From assembly GCA_021307315.1 (NCBI GenBank), contig JAJSPD010000038.1, positions 372,001-436,000 on the forward strand: a stretch of 64,000 nucleotides of DNA, given 5' to 3'. Origin of the DNA: Bisporella sp. PMI_857. Taxonomy: Eukaryota > Ascomycota > Leotiomycetes > Helotiales > Helotiaceae. Below the pieces are notes generated by a model, which saw nothing but the letters and a program-made list of their open reading frames with translations, did not search any database and had not been told where the DNA came from. Each line of letters starts with the position of its first letter. Positions within the stretch are counted from its first letter, which is position 1. The translations under genes were made by a program, and so were the position numbers. Of this stretch, positions 45,032 to 58,067 are shown in pieces.

Positions 45032-48000
45032 ATGGGGGCTTTGAGATGGCCATGGGGCCTCACTAGCGCTTTGCTGGTATCTACATACCTTCATTCATTA
45101 TGCGTTGCAGCTGCTCCATCGATAAATGTTGCTTTGAAGGCATCTTTCTCCTCTGCGCCGTACCTGATTGAGTTATTGTATTTTACCCTTCTTGGTTATT
45201 GGCATATGTAGAAGCTGATTCTTCCATAGAGAAACTGCCGCAGACCAGAATGAGACTTCCTACTTTCCCCTTCTCGATAGAATAGCCAACGGGCAGTTCT
45301 CCAAGGCTGCCACAGACAAAGAGCTCTATGAAGAATTCGTAAACGTGCTTACAAATGATGGGCATATGCCAGATCCAGAATCCTTGTCTACATATAGCTT
45401 CGCGCTATCAATGCGGTCTTCTGCCCCTAGAATAGAAGCACATTACCAATATTATCACACAGCCGCAGAGCCGTCTCTGAGGCCAGAAAATGATACATCG
45501 TGTCCTGCCTGGGTTCTATTTCATGGTAAACAATATTGCTCGCCATCATTAGACAAATCTCTCGATACTATAGTCAGTACTTCGTAAGTTATATGCTTGT
45601 TCATCTCGAGGAGTCACTATTAATGATTTTGTGCAGCCAACTTGAGGAGCTACAGTTCGATAGAGTTCTAGGAAACTCATCTGCGCCACCATCAATATTG
45701 TATGCAGATATCACATCTCCGATCTTTGGCCAGTTCCATAAAACTTTGATCAAGACAGCCCGAGAAGGAAAAACTTCTTATCGTGTCCGTCATCGAAAGC
45801 CACTTACTACCAAAGAAACAGAAACGCCTCTCATCATTCCAGGCTATGGTGTGGAACTTGCTTTGAAAAGGACAGATTATATTGTTATCGATGATCGTGA
45901 AGATGAACAAAAGAAATCTGACAAGCCAGCCTTTGAGAAAGAGGTAAAATTTGAGGATGAAGAGTTTGCCGACTTGAAGCCACTTTCCACCTCAGAACTA
46001 CTTGATCTTAGTATCAAAGCCTCCAGCTTTATAATGCAGAGTGAGAATTCTCTTGACACATTAGTGAAGCTCTCGCAAGATTTTCCGAAATATTCGAGCG
46101 CTATAGCATCTCACAATGCCACTAAAGAGTTCATTGCAGAGCATGAATACAACCGTGCGCAGCTGGTTCCTGCTGGCTACAACGTGTGGTGGATGAACGG
46201 GGTCCAATTGACTGAACGCAATATCAACAGTCTCAGTCTCCTTGATATCCTTAGAAAAGAAAGAAAGCTCATTTCTTCGGTTCGTGAACTTGGCTTGAGT
46301 AACCCACAGGCGATCGAACTCCTTGCTCATTCCAATATCTCCGCTGCTAAATCTGAAGATGAGCCGCAAAGATTCGACTGGAGAGATGAGATTGAAGGTG
46401 GAGGAGTCATAATCTGGATGAATAACATTGAGAAGGATAAGCGGTACTCGGACTGGCCTACGCCGCTCACAGCTGTATGTAATTTTCCTTCTTCAATTGA
46501 CCTACCACTAAAACAAATGTATAGATGCTTCAACGAACCTATCCTGGGCAACTTCCTGCAGTCAGAAGAGACTGTTTCAACCTCCTTGTTACCGCAGATC
46601 TCACTAATCTAGAGGATGTTCGTCTTGTTACAGAGGTGCTTTTGAGTTTCGTGAAACGAAAACTTTCAATTCGCATTGGGTTTGTGCCTGTGACTACCAC
46701 TGCAGAATCTACAAACCAAGCTACTGTCGTTTATCACCTTCTTCAAACATATGGTCTATCTGCAGTATTTGCATATCTCGAGGAGTCTTTTGTTTCCTCC
46801 GGCTTAGCGTCGCCAAGCAAATCAGTGTACGAGAAGGTTATCGACGGTCGGACCATTCGAGGCGATAGAGTTTCTCGAACATTAGAAGAAGTTCTCAAAT
46901 CAAGTGACTACCAAGAAGCGGTCCAAGGGTCTAAGAAATGGATTCAAAGGCTATCCGCTGGTGGCAAAATTCCAACCATGTTTGTGAATGGTGTGGCAAT
47001 TCCTCGCGATGAAGGTTTTCTCCAATCCTTAAGCACGAGAGTTACCACCGACCTGCATGCAATCCAGCAGGCTATATTCAACAATGTGTTTGAAGCAGAT
47101 ACTTGGCTACCAGCTTTTTTCTTAGTGCATGCAGTCAAGAAGCGTAATGCATTAGTTGTACCAGAGGATGAGAAGACATTGAAAATATTTGATGTCAACA
47201 AACTTGTTAAAGACAATGAAAAAATCTTCGACACTTTTCCACGTCTGGCAGTTGACTCATCTACCACAAAAGAGGACTGGGCTCACCTGATTGTGTTGGC
47301 TGATCTTAACACGGCGGAGGGCAGGAAGCTTCTTACAGCTGCGACCCTATTCCGAGATGCTCACCCATACGTTGAGCTTCTCATTGTGCATAACTCTGCA
47401 CCAGGCGGGACTGCGGCTGCCAGTAATAACTTTTTCAAGCATGTATTACACAACAAATACGAGGCCTTTGGTAATGTTCAAGTCCTGACTGATATTTTAC
47501 CCATATTGGATGTGGGAGAGCATAACGTTGAACAACAAGATTCCGATCAATTTTGGCATTCCGCTCGTCCTTTGATTGAATCATTATCGTTGAATCCTGG
47601 AGAGAATGGGCTCCTTCTCAATGGACGTTTAGTTGGCCCTGTTCCGACGTCGACAGAGCTTGACTTGGAAGATTTCGAGCAACTGCTTGAATACGAGAAA
47701 ACCAAGCGAATTTTACCTGCTTACAGGGCCATCGAAGCACTCTCTTTATCGGAAGTGATTAAGAATCCTCTTGCCAAAGCAAAATTATCATCAATTGCTG
47801 CTCTTTCGACCATATCAGACAAGCCACCGGGAATCCATGAAGAAGCTCCTCTAATCAGAATGAATTTGGATGCCTGGAATTCTTCTCATACAGCAATAGA
47901 AATTGGTGACATAAGGACGTCCAGCATCCAAATGACCGTCATTGTAGACCCGGCGAGTGAAGGCGGCCAACGATGGATTCCCATCTTGAAGGTAATCTCG

Positions 48001-49647
48001 GAGCTTGATGGAATATATGTGAAGATCTACCTCAATCCAAAGGAGCGCCTCGCTGAACTCCCAGTGAAAAGGTTTTACAGATACGTCTTGCACTCAAAAC
48101 CTACCTTTAATGATGCTGGGGCTCTTCAAACTCTAGGAGCTTCATTTAGCGGTGTTCCGCAGGAAGCTCTTTTGACCGTCGGTCTGGACATCCCTCCAGC
48201 ATGGCTTGTAGCACCAAAGGTTTCGATTCATGACCTAGATAACATAAAATTAAGCTCGATTAAGGGTGATGTGGAAGCTCTCTATGAGCTTGAATATATT
48301 CTCATAGAAGGACACTCTCGTGAAGTGCCTGGTAATGCCGCTCCACGTGGAGCGCAACTTGTCCTTGGAACCCAAAGAGATCCCCATTTTGCCGATACTA
48401 TTATCATGGCAAATTTAGGATATTTTCAGTTTAAAGCCAATCCAGGTTTCTACAAGATCGATTTACAACAGGGTCGCAGCTCCGAAATTTATAGCATCGA
48501 AAGCATTGGCTCCCAAGGCTGGAGTCCAGTGCCAGGCGATGAAAGCACTGAAGTCGTTCTAATGAGCTTCCAAGGCGCCACCATATATCCTCGACTGTCA
48601 CGCAAAGAGGGAATGGATCTTGAAGATGTTCTTGAAGCCAAGGCAGATTCTCCATTAGACTTTGTCTCGCGGGGTCTGAACTTTGCACAGGGAATACTTG
48701 GGAAAGGCAAAGCGGTCGCCGAGAAGGAAGTGCACGCTGATATTAATATTTTTTCAGTCGCAAGTGGCCACTTGTACGAGCGTATGTTGAACATCATGAT
48801 GGTCAGTGTCATGAAGAACACGAAGCATTCAGTCAAGTTCTGGTTCATTGAACAGTTCTTATCACCTTCCTTTAAAGATTTCATACCGTATCTGGCAGCA
48901 GAGTATGGGTTCAAGTACGAAATGGTCACATATAAATGGCCGCACTGGCTTCGAGCACAGACGGAGAAGCAGCGTGAGATCTGGGGTTACAAGATTCTTT
49001 TCCTTGATGTTCTCTTTCCCTTATCACTAGATAAAGTGATTTTTGTTGACGCAGACCAAATTGTTCGGACTGACATGATCGAATTGGTCAATCACGATCT
49101 GAAAGGTGCACCCTACGGGTTCACACCCATGTGTGATAGTCGAGTAGAGATGGAAGGCTTCCGTTTTTGGAAACAGGGGTACTGGGAGAAATTCTTGCGG
49201 GGCCTGCCATATCATATATCTGCACTTTACGTCGTTGACCTACAACGCTTCCGCACAATGGCGGCAGGTGATAGGCTCCGCCAACAGTATCATCAACTAT
49301 CTGCTGATCCACAAAGTCTTTCCAATTTGGATCAAGACTTGCCGAACCACATGCAGTCGCTTCTCCCAATTCATAGTTTACCACAAGAGTGGTTGTGGTG
49401 CGAAACCTGGTGCAGCGATGACAGCCTGAAGGACGCGAAGACAATTGACCTGTGTAATAACCCACAAACTAAGGAGCCTAAATTGGATAGGGCCAGAAGA
49501 CAGGTCCCCGAATGGACTGTGTATGATGACGAGATTGCTGCAGTTGATAGGAAACGCAAGGCACAAAACACGGCTACGGAGAAAAATACGAAAAGTAGAA
49601 CTTTAGAAGCACAAGAGACAAACACCAGGAAGAAGGATGAGCTGTAG
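45032..49647 (+). CDS. UGGT: UDP-glucose:glycoprotein glucosyltransferase (ER folding sensor)
   Basis: Soluble ER-lumen enzyme that re-glucosylates N-glycans of misfolded glycoproteins so calnexin can rebind them. Exons 45032-45177, 45230-45583, 45637-46474 and 46525-49647 give 1,486 aa. Signal peptide at 1-28 (GLTSALLVSTYLHSLCVAAA). The large N-terminal sensor part holds thioredoxin-like domains (SCPAWVLFHGKQYCSPSL, IPTMFVNGVAIPRDEGFLQS); the C-terminal GT24 domain (from about 1190, INIFSVASGHLYERMLNIMM) has the metal-binding D-x-D in FVDADQIVR (Asp 1288 and 1290), RFWKQGYWEKFLRG and SNLDQDLPNHMQ. The protein ends in KKDEL, an ER retrieval signal. Appears complete and active, unlike the degenerate yeast Kre5. 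Confidence 0.96.
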
Positions 49648-50174
49648 ACATATGTACCAAGTACTGAATGGATTTGAACTTTTGTAGACGATATTTTCTG
49701 GTTATATGTTGCTCTTATACCACTGCTACTACCTTAGTTCAATCTCTTAAGAGTTTAAATACTTCCCAGCAGATATCTGACGCCCGACAAACACCAGATG
49801 CTCTCTATAATTTTACAGATGGGTTTTTGCACAATAACTCATACGGCTAATTGTAAGGCTTGCACACAGAGGAAGTGAGGTGAATCCCAAAGCAGACTCT
49901 ATTTCACTTTCAACTTCACTTCACCTTTGATTCACTTTATAGATCAGGCACGATAGCAAAATGTAACCTTAACAACAATGACGGACACATGTTGCATCTC
50001 CATATTCCTCCCACCTCTCCTTCCTTTTCTTCCTTTCAACCTAATTTCACAGCGAACCGAATTTTGTATGCGCCTTTCTCAACCAGAATTCTTGTCTACT
50101 CCCACTCCTGTTTTGATCATTGGTACACAAATATCTGAGACTGTCTTCTCCAATTCAGTGAGTAAGCAAGCAAG
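49648..50174. other. Intergenic
   Basis: 527 bases; UGGT 3' region and upstream region of the next gene. A short repeated CTTCACTT/TTCAC cluster lies near 49898-49937 (TTTCACTTTCAACTTCACTT), perhaps a promoter element of the next gene. Confidence 0.45.
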
Positions 50175-52042
50175 ATGAATAGCCAGAACGACATGGATGA
50201 GTTCGAGGCAGAAGCTGAGCTCAGGGCTGGTATTGCGGCTATTACCAAAGCTCCTTATCATATCAAGCTTGCTGAGACTGCAGCTGCCGTCGCAGATGTT
50301 TGTGCATCTAGTGGAGCTCTGAATAGTGCTACTGAACGTGTATTACAAGCTGTGCAAGATTATTTACAACGACAAAATGATCGGCGAGCACCACAAGCGG
50401 CTCAAACGACTCAGCCTATCCCTCAAGTCAACACAAATGTTACTCCTGTTTGTTCTGGCTATTCACCTCTCAATATTCTAGCAGTGGCAGCCGGCAGCAT
50501 CACCCAAGCTGGTTCTGTGATTCACGATCACTCTCGACAAACACTTACTACACCAAATACAGGTGATTCAACAAATAACTCGTCCCAATTTAGCTCCGTT
50601 GGAACTCCCATTTCAGGAAGATTTACCTCACCAAACACAAACTATTCAGCAAAGACCACACCCCAAGGTGATACTTTTGTGAATAATATGGTCAGTGATA
50701 TAATCACAGCCTGAATCACTAATAATTAACAACATGCAGGCATCCTCTGCCGCCACTGAGAATGTTGACGACAATCAAAAGCATGTCCTGGATGTTGTCG
50801 ATAATATCGTCGACAACATTACGACTAACTATACTGAAAATATCATTGAGAACTATAGTCCTGATGTGAATCCTAGTTCCTCAGCTAGTACCACACCCAA
50901 TTCAAGTAGATCTTCAACAGTGAGTAGTATCCACAGCCATACCTGCCAGTCACAGGCTAAATCATAAAGCCATTGCTAATATCTTGCAGAACTCAATTAC
51001 AGCAAAGCACAAACCTATCGCCCCCCGTGGAACAAAGTATCTCTGGGCCGACAATTCTCAATACCGTTCCCTTTCTGCCCTCCCCTTTAAGTTCGGCGTC
51101 CCCAACGCAGCTCTTCTCACCGTGCACTTAAAGGCAACAACGGGTGTCATCTATCCCTACCACAAGCCTCTCGGCCTCAAAGAGCCTAATTGGAATGACC
51201 GTAAGTTCATTGATCGCTGTAACGGCTGGATCCACCAACTCATCATGCGCCACCTCAACAACAACCCCGACAACGCAAGTTCGTCCACCAAGCGTAGCCC
51301 ACGTCCTCAGTGGAGCATGATTGAGCATGATTATCTGCAAGCCCTGATTGAGCAAGCCATCGAAAAGTCTGCCACGGGTGATTTGAGTGATGAGGATTGG
51401 AAGGCTATTGGCGAGAAGCAGAATCGGAGATTTGTAGGCAGGATGCTGGCTGTTGGGCAAGCATTCTATCAGGGCCGTAGAGCAACTGAGGGTAGGAAGA
51501 AGGCTTGGACCGCGGTCAATCAGAAGGAGAGGGCTTTCGAAGAACGCACTGTCGACGCTTTGAGAAGTGCTGTTAGAGGTTGGCCTGAGACAAAGAAGAT
51601 GATGAGTGATGCAAAGGCTGAGAAGACCAAGGAGCTTCTTAGTGCTGCTAATGATGACGACGGTGACGGCGTAGGCGCCAACTTCACGGCTCAGGGTGTC
51701 AAGCGATCTCTTGCCCCTTCTCCAGCTTCTCCTTTCATGGAGGGTGTTAGAGCTCATGGCATGAAGCGCAAGTGGCCGGACAGCGAGGTGACTGGTGCCA
51801 GTGACGAAGACGTTGACGCAAGTGACCTAGCTGAGAACGCCACTGCCAAACGTAATAAGACCGGTAGGCAGTCACCACCAGCTTCGCCTCTCACAGAGGG
51901 CATCCAAACTCATAGCACAAAGTACAAGCTAGCCGAGGATGAAGAGGCTTCCAGCAATGACGATACTATCGAGTTTGATGAGCAATCTGAGGAGACTTCC
52001 GAGCGCAGCAAAATTGGCGGAAGGTCTAAGAACTTGACCTAG
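50175..52042 (+). CDS. Unrecognised Ser/Asn-rich protein with basic/acidic C-terminus, 3 exons
   Basis: Exons 50175-50690, 50740-50919 and 50990-52042 (all phase 0) give 582 aa. Intron 1 has a GTCAGT donor, intron 2 GTGAGT. The N-terminal 60 residues are helical and acidic (MNSQNDMDEFEAEAELRAGI); 65-230 is low-complexity Thr/Asn/Ser; the compact part 235-430 (TKYLWADNSQYRSLSALPFK, EPNWNDRKFIDRCNGWIHQL, RFVGRMLAVGQAFYQGRRAT) looks like a folded, helical, DNA-binding-like region reminiscent of Myb/SANT-type proteins, but I recognise no family. The tail contains two repeated Ser-Pro units (SPASPFMEGVRAHGMKRKW and PPASPLTEGIQTHSTKYKL) about 60 residues apart and acidic stretches, suggesting nuclear location. 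Probably lineage-restricted. Confidence 0.65.
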
Positions 52043-52978
52043 AAATTCATTGATATTCAGACGGAGGGAACAGACATTGAATTATAGACGCTTTGTTGCT
52101 ACTTTTTGCTTTCAGATTTGTAAAGACGAAGGCTCTTTTAGCGGATCATGATCTATATTGGCTACTGATATGACATACTAGGTAGCAACAATTGCAGAGT
52201 TCTATGGGCTGAATTCTATATTACTCCCGTGACAGTTGTTTATGTGCTACATTTTATCAATGTTTTATCAGATTTGACGTTTGTTCTACATCATTACATG
52301 CATTATATCCTTCAAGCATAACAAACTCTTCAATTTTACGGGTCTTTGAAGTTCAAGCAGGCTCAGTCATTTGGATGAAAATCTTAAGAGGGCAAGAATT
52401 GGAGCCTTATAATGAAATTCGTATTTGCTCTCGAATAAATAATAGCTACGATTTAGTTCCGATAGCCGGAGGGTCCAAATATGGTTGTAAACTTTTATGG
52501 CTTATCCAGAAAGGAAAAAGTCTTTTGACATGGGTATAGATAATTAAGGAAAGCAATCTAGATGGTGAAATAAACCTTTAGATATAGTCTCTAAGACTCG
52601 GCCAAGCTCCTGCAATTGCAATCACAGACAAGCCTCACTCGCACCTCCTTATTTTCGAATGTCTTTAGCGAGACTCAGGGGCAGTCATCATGAAGCTAGC
52701 ACTTCGAGAGGTCCTAAATCTTATCAGGCGGCGGATGCAGTACCAGTTATTTCTCTCTCAGACATTAAGCAGGCTAGACGCCAAAGATAACCCTACGCAA
52801 CTCCAACCTCTTCTATAACAATAAAACATCGCCCCCACATCCGGTGCTGACTCCATATGCCAAGCCATACCTCCGGGACCGGCAAAACATTTATCCTGCA
52901 ACCTCGACTTTTATTAACCTCATCCCATCACCAGCAGAGCATCTACCCCCATCCGCCATTGCACAGCACAACGCCAAC
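52043..52978. other. Intergenic
   Basis: About 935 AT-rich bases between tandem genes. Nothing recognised; the last 200 bases should hold the uS17m promoter and 5' UTR. Confidence 0.5.
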
Positions 52979-53891
52979 ATGGCTACATTACAGAAGACCC
53001 TCAAGGCCAGCACAGGCGCAACGGCGCATTCCCAACGCTTAATCAACGCGGTGGTCGTCTCAGCAGGCCTCATGGATAAAACCGTCAAGGTGCGAATCGG
53101 GACGCAGAAATGGAATGCGCACATCCGGAAGGTATTTCCCCTCTCTTTCGTATCCAACATCCCCCATACCCGTAACCTTCAGCTCCTGAAATGGCAAAGA
53201 TTGCCCAGCAACGCCCCGACCTTGCTCCCCCATGCCAAAACACATAGCCAAAATTATCCTCGAACGAGTTTCCAAAGCTAGAGCAGACGCTGATTTAACC
53301 CCCCCTTAGAACTTCAACAAGACGGCTCACCTCCTGGTGCACGACCCGCGCTCCTCCCTGAGAACAGGCGATGTCGTGGCCATCACGCCGGGCTGGCGCG
53401 CCTCCAAGCACGTCCACCACGTGGTGGACCACATCATCGCCCCGTTCGGGGAGCCGATCGATGCCCGGCCCGCGGTGATGTCCGAGGCCGAGCGCGTGGC
53501 GGAGAGGGAAGCGCAGAGGGCCGCGAAGGTGGAGAGGAGGAGGCTGCGGGATCTGGAGAGGGGGGGCGAGAGGGACGTGAGGGTGGAGCGTGGGAGCGAG
53601 GATTTGCTTGATGGCGGGGTGGTTGAGGAGGCCGGCGGGGAGGTGTTGAGCAGGGCGGAGAGGGATCGGAGGGAACATGCTGAGAAGGTGCTGGCGAGGG
53701 AGGAGAGGAGGGCGAGGGTCGCGGCGTTGAAGGCTGCGGGTGGTCAGGAGGGTGCGGAGGTCGATGAGGATGCGGGGACGTTGAAGAAGGTAGAGGATGC
53801 GTTTGAGAAGAAGAGGATAGAGAGTGAAGAAGGGAAGACGGGAGAGGAAGCGCCGAAGCAGGAGAAGAAGAAGGGATGGTTTTCGTTATAA
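52979..53891 (+). CDS. MRPS17: Mitochondrial small-subunit ribosomal protein uS17m
   Basis: Exons 52979-53131 and 53310-53891 give 244 aa, close to yeast Mrps17. The S17 OB-fold is at the N-terminus: NAVVVSAGLMDKTVKVRIGT, then across the intron IRK/NFNKTAHLLVHDPRSSL and RTGDVVAITPGWRASKHVHH. A long C-terminal extension (from about residue 100) is Arg/Glu-rich and helical (AERVAEREAQRAAKVERRRL), a common add-on of fungal mitoribosomal proteins, and ends in Lys-rich KKKGWFSL. The coding region of exon 2 is strikingly GC-rich compared with neighbouring genes. Confidence 0.9.
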
Positions 53892-54403
53892 AGCGTATCT
53901 TCAGACCGGGGTGCCGAGCACACGGAAAAATCAGGGGAATGTGACGACGCATCATGCCGAACCCTGCGGAGGGAGGGAGGGAGATCGATGTTTGAGTATG
54001 AACAAATGGAAGCCATGTATAAACACATACGAGGCGTCTGCCGGAAAATGTACAATTAGGAGAGGCGTGGTCGGCGGTGTAATATAGCATAGACGGCCAA
54101 AGAGAAGAAATCAAATAAATGCATATCATGCATTATGCCTCGACGGAACGTCGTGCAGCGCAACGAACGTCCATGCTTGAAGCTTAATAGTCCATAATAT
54201 CTATTTCCATATCAGAACCCTGTGTGCTCTGCTATTTTGATACTATCAAAAAATACTACTCTCCATCTCAGATACTTTTCAGAAGTAAGCTATACAACGA
54301 TGCTGCTCCTCGAATTCGAATTTCTTTTCATGATTCCTATTTCTCGTGTATCTATGTTCAACCGCATGACCGCTGCAGAAGACCCCGTTCCATGAAGCGC
54401 TAC
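53892..54403. terminator. Convergent 3' regions of MRPS17 and AAA ATPase gene
   Basis: About 510 bases between converging genes. Expected to carry both polyadenylation regions; no discrete signal singled out. Confidence 0.4.
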
Positions 54404-57038
54404 CTAACCACCCCTTTCCCCGAATTCTCTAGCCCAATCCTCGAACTCCTTTAGCCCTTGTTTACTAACAGACGGTCGGATATTAACCAAGCTGGCCTCG
54501 AAATCCTCGAATTGTATTGGCCGGATCTCATCCATCGACATGTGAAGCAGTGCTTCTCCCAGTGATCTTAGTGGTCCCATAGCAGCATCTTTTGCGAGGG
54601 CTGTTATATCTGAGCCTGAGAAGCCTGGTTTTTGTTAGTGCGTGTGTTTGGGCTGGATGATGGGGAACTAAACATACCATCAGTCAGCTCCACTAATCTC
54701 TGTATATATTCTTCCGTCAAGCTATGCTTCTGATGCCCAAGTAGCGTCCTCAACTGCACCGCCCTTGTCTCATCTTCGGGAAGCGGGATATACTGCCTCC
54801 TCACAAATCTCCGTCTAGCCGCTTCATCAATCGCCCACGGCATATTCGTTGCAGCGAGCACCAGCACCCGACTCGCATCGCCTTTTTCTTTCTCCTTCTC
54901 ACTCTGCTCCCGTCCTGCGGCCGCGCGTTGTAGATCGCTCCACTGGATCAAGAACTCCGTCTTAATCCTCCTGGTTGCTTCGTGTTCTCCTGAACTAGAT
55001 CGAGAGGAAAGCAAAGAATCGATTTCATCGACGAAGATAATGCTGGGTGCTAAAGCTTTCGCAAGAGAGAAGAGGGCTCGGACAAGCTTCTCTGATTCAC
55101 CAAGGTATTTACTCGTCAGCGAACTGGCGGAAATAGAGAAGAACGTTGAGCGGGACTCTGTGGCTACGGCTCTCGCCAACATCGTCTTTCCTGTTCCTGG
55201 GGGTCCAAAGAGAAGCATCCCGCGTGCAGGCTCGCGAAGTCCCATGAAAAGATCAGGTCGGAGGAATGGGTAGACAACTGCTTCCTTTAATGCTTTCTTC
55301 GCGATTTCAAGGCCAGCAACATCACCCCAATGTACTTCGTCTCCCTGCACCACTATCTCGTTGAAGATTTGCTTCGCTGCTTGCTCGTCCACACCCTTAG
55401 GCAAATTCTTCATGAGTTGGGCTACTTTGATCTCCCAGGCACTCTTTACTGGGTCAGTATTCGAGCCGTCGGTATCGGATGTTGGCGTAGCTGGGTCAGC
55501 AAGTATTGGATCTTCCTCTTCCTTCTGCTTCTGCTTCTGCTTTTGCTTGGATTTCTGCTGTCTCTTTAGTTTTGCAGCCCGTTCTTCACTACTTTCGCTC
55601 TCTGTAGTCGTATCAGGACCATCGCGACTTGCTTCTCTCCGCTGCCGTCTCTCATCATCCTTAATTTGATATCTATCACGATGTCTTGGTGACGAGATAT
55701 TCGCTGGAATTGGTCTTCGAGATACTCTGCTGGGTCCCCCAATATCTCCAACCTCTCTTGTGGCCGCAGGCTTCCTCCGTACTGGGAATTCACTGTATGC
55801 CTTACTCTGTTTCGCGCTAGTCTCCGGATACTCCTTCAGATAGGTAGGATATGACAACGGTTCTAGCTTCGACTGAAGAGAAGAAGCTGGCGGCTCAGCA
55901 TCAAGCTTCTCCAAATCACTCAACGCAGAAGTAGTGAGAACAGATCCTGTAGCTGCACAAGGCTGGCCAAGATCTGTAGGTGGAAATGGGTAAGCATTTG
56001 CCTTTCCAGAATCACCAAACGGCATGTCCTTCTTAGGCTCTACATCAATCAGACTCGAACCCGATTGGGGACTATGATCCGGCACCAGCCTTCGAGTCAG
56101 TTTATCGTAGCGTACATTCTGCGAGGAACTGGATCGATCATTACTTTGCAGCCGGTCGATCGTGCCGCTGCTATTCACTAACTCTGAATCGAGACTTCGA
56201 CCTAATTTATCCTTTTTGCTGATTGACTGCCATGCCAGACTCGCAGCCCGACTCGTGAGTGGATCATCCCTCGAGCGTGATGGTTTAGGAGCTGCTTTCT
56301 TACCGTTCCTATCAGTAGATCTCAAAGTATGCAGCATTGTCCTCTTTTCCGGGCTCGGGCTCCTGCTTGATTTCTTCTTCGGTGGGGCAAGGCTTGTCGA
56401 CGAGGAAGGCGTAGATGTTCTTGAAGACGAATAGTAAGTTTTGCTACCAACAACCGCACGCTCGGAGCTATTCTTCTGTGCTAAAGTCAGCCGTTGCGGC
56501 AGAGGCGGTGGCCGCGAGATATCAGGATAGCCGACGGCAGGGATCGTGCCATTGCCAATAAACCCCTTCTCCTCCTCCGCACCGCTCTCCAAAGACGCCC
56601 TCGATGTCCTTTCCGATGCCTTGCCGGCGCTCTTTTGTAGCTTCCCGCTCTGCTCATCCGTAGCCGCATCACCACCCACGCTCTCCAGCCGCGACTGCTT
56701 CAGCGCCTCCAGCAAATCCACCCTTTCCTTACACTGCATTTCCATATCCCGCAGGCTGTCCTTCAGCGCCTTTTCCGTCTCCGACTTGGGTACGTAGCCA
56801 GCGGGCATGCGGTAGGCGTTGTGGTAATATATCTGGTCGAGCGCGGATCGCCATGATCGCAGAGCTTCCGCTTCATTGCCCTACTCTCTCGTCAGTACAC
56901 GCATTCCTCCCCTCGTCCTTTTCCCTTTCCGCGTCGGTCGAAGCTCACCTGCCCTTCAAAGTACACGGCTGTGGAGCAGATTAAGTAGCACTCATCGTAG
57001 GTTTTCTGCAGGGACGCTGAGGGTTTGTTTCGCATCAT
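54404..57038 (-). CDS. SAP1: AAA ATPase of the Sap1/Yta6 (spastin/fidgetin, meiotic clade) type, 3 exons
   Basis: Hexameric AAA protein of the clade that includes spastin, katanin, fidgetin and Vps4; the fungal Sap1/Yta6 branch has an uncertain role. Exons 57038-56949, 56880-54678 and 54624-54404 give 837 aa. An MIT-like helical bundle opens the protein ([35 protein letters not shown], then [18 protein letters not shown]). A 400-residue Ser-rich disordered linker with an oligo-(Lys-Gln) tract follows. The AAA domain has [20 protein letters not shown], Walker A GPPGTGKT (about residue 588), Walker [15 protein letters not shown] and the second region of homology [20 protein letters not shown]. 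The final exon supplies [20 protein letters not shown] and the C-terminal helix ending [15 protein letters not shown]. Confidence 0.87.
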
Positions 57039-58067
57039 GACCGCTCTTGGATCCTCTCGACCTCATGGGAAATCTTATTCACCTGGTCTATACAGCTTAT
57101 CAAGTCGATTAGTCGTACGTCGAGGGAATGGGGTTGTGGCTAGTGCTTGTCGTTCTTCGATTAATGGTGGGTGTTGAGTATTCACAAGCTGGCTGGAAGT
57201 GACGTAGGTATTACCAGGGTTTCATGCCCAAACCACTAACTGAAATTTTGGGATGTAAAACCACAACAATGGCATCTTCTGCCTTACTTAGTTCTTGTTC
57301 GGGGTATATCTTTCTACGAGCCTTTCTTGAGGATGCTTTATCAATCCTTGGGTTGCGTAGTTTTCACACAGCTTACGAATATTTAGGGCTGTGTTATTTT
57401 TGCGGCAGTCAAGCCCGAAAACTGCTCATGGAGGGGCTCAAAACCGCCACATCAGGGGCGGGGGGAAGCTGTACACAGGACTCGTGACAAAAGTCTACGC
57501 TGCTTCAAATATCATTCGCATCTTCTTGATCACACTTCGTCTCAGAAAGCTATGACTTGATCCCAACTCTCACTCTTACTCACAAAGTCACGAGAAGCAG
57601 ACCACGAAAAGAGACGCATGATAGATAATTAGGCTTTTCGTTCTCCGTCATTCATCAGCCCCTCCCTCTAAAGCCCTCCATTCTTATAATTACAGGTTTG
57701 TTGGCCAAGTCTAGTAAGGTCTTTTGTTCGTAGGTGAAACCTCCCGTAGCATGTTTGATATGAAATAACGCCATTTGTTTCCCTTCTCAGCTCGATCAGA
57801 TAAAATTCGGAAAATGTCATCGGACATCGCTGTCGCTCGTGAAAGAGAGACGTCCACTGGCGAGAGATGTGAAATAGCAAAAATATGTACAAGTCGAATT
57901 TGCGCTTTTGTTTCCCGAGCTGGGTAGAAAGCAGAACATCCATTTTTAGAGGAGCATATCCAGAACAATATACGCGTATAGTGAGTTATCGAAGGAGCTT
58001 ATGTAGTTGGGTTTCGAGATTCGCAGAAGCGGTTCATTCTTTGGATATGGTGGCGGGAGTCGAGACT
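57039..58067. other. Intergenic, AAA gene upstream and MRS4 3' region
   Basis: About 1.0 kb. Short frames on both strands have no support. No RNA gene or repeat recognised. Confidence 0.45.

Noticed and set aside
53434..54129. Minus-strand 231-aa Pro/Ser-rich frame
   Set aside because: Lies opposite the GC-rich uS17m exon, whose composition removes stops from the reverse strand.
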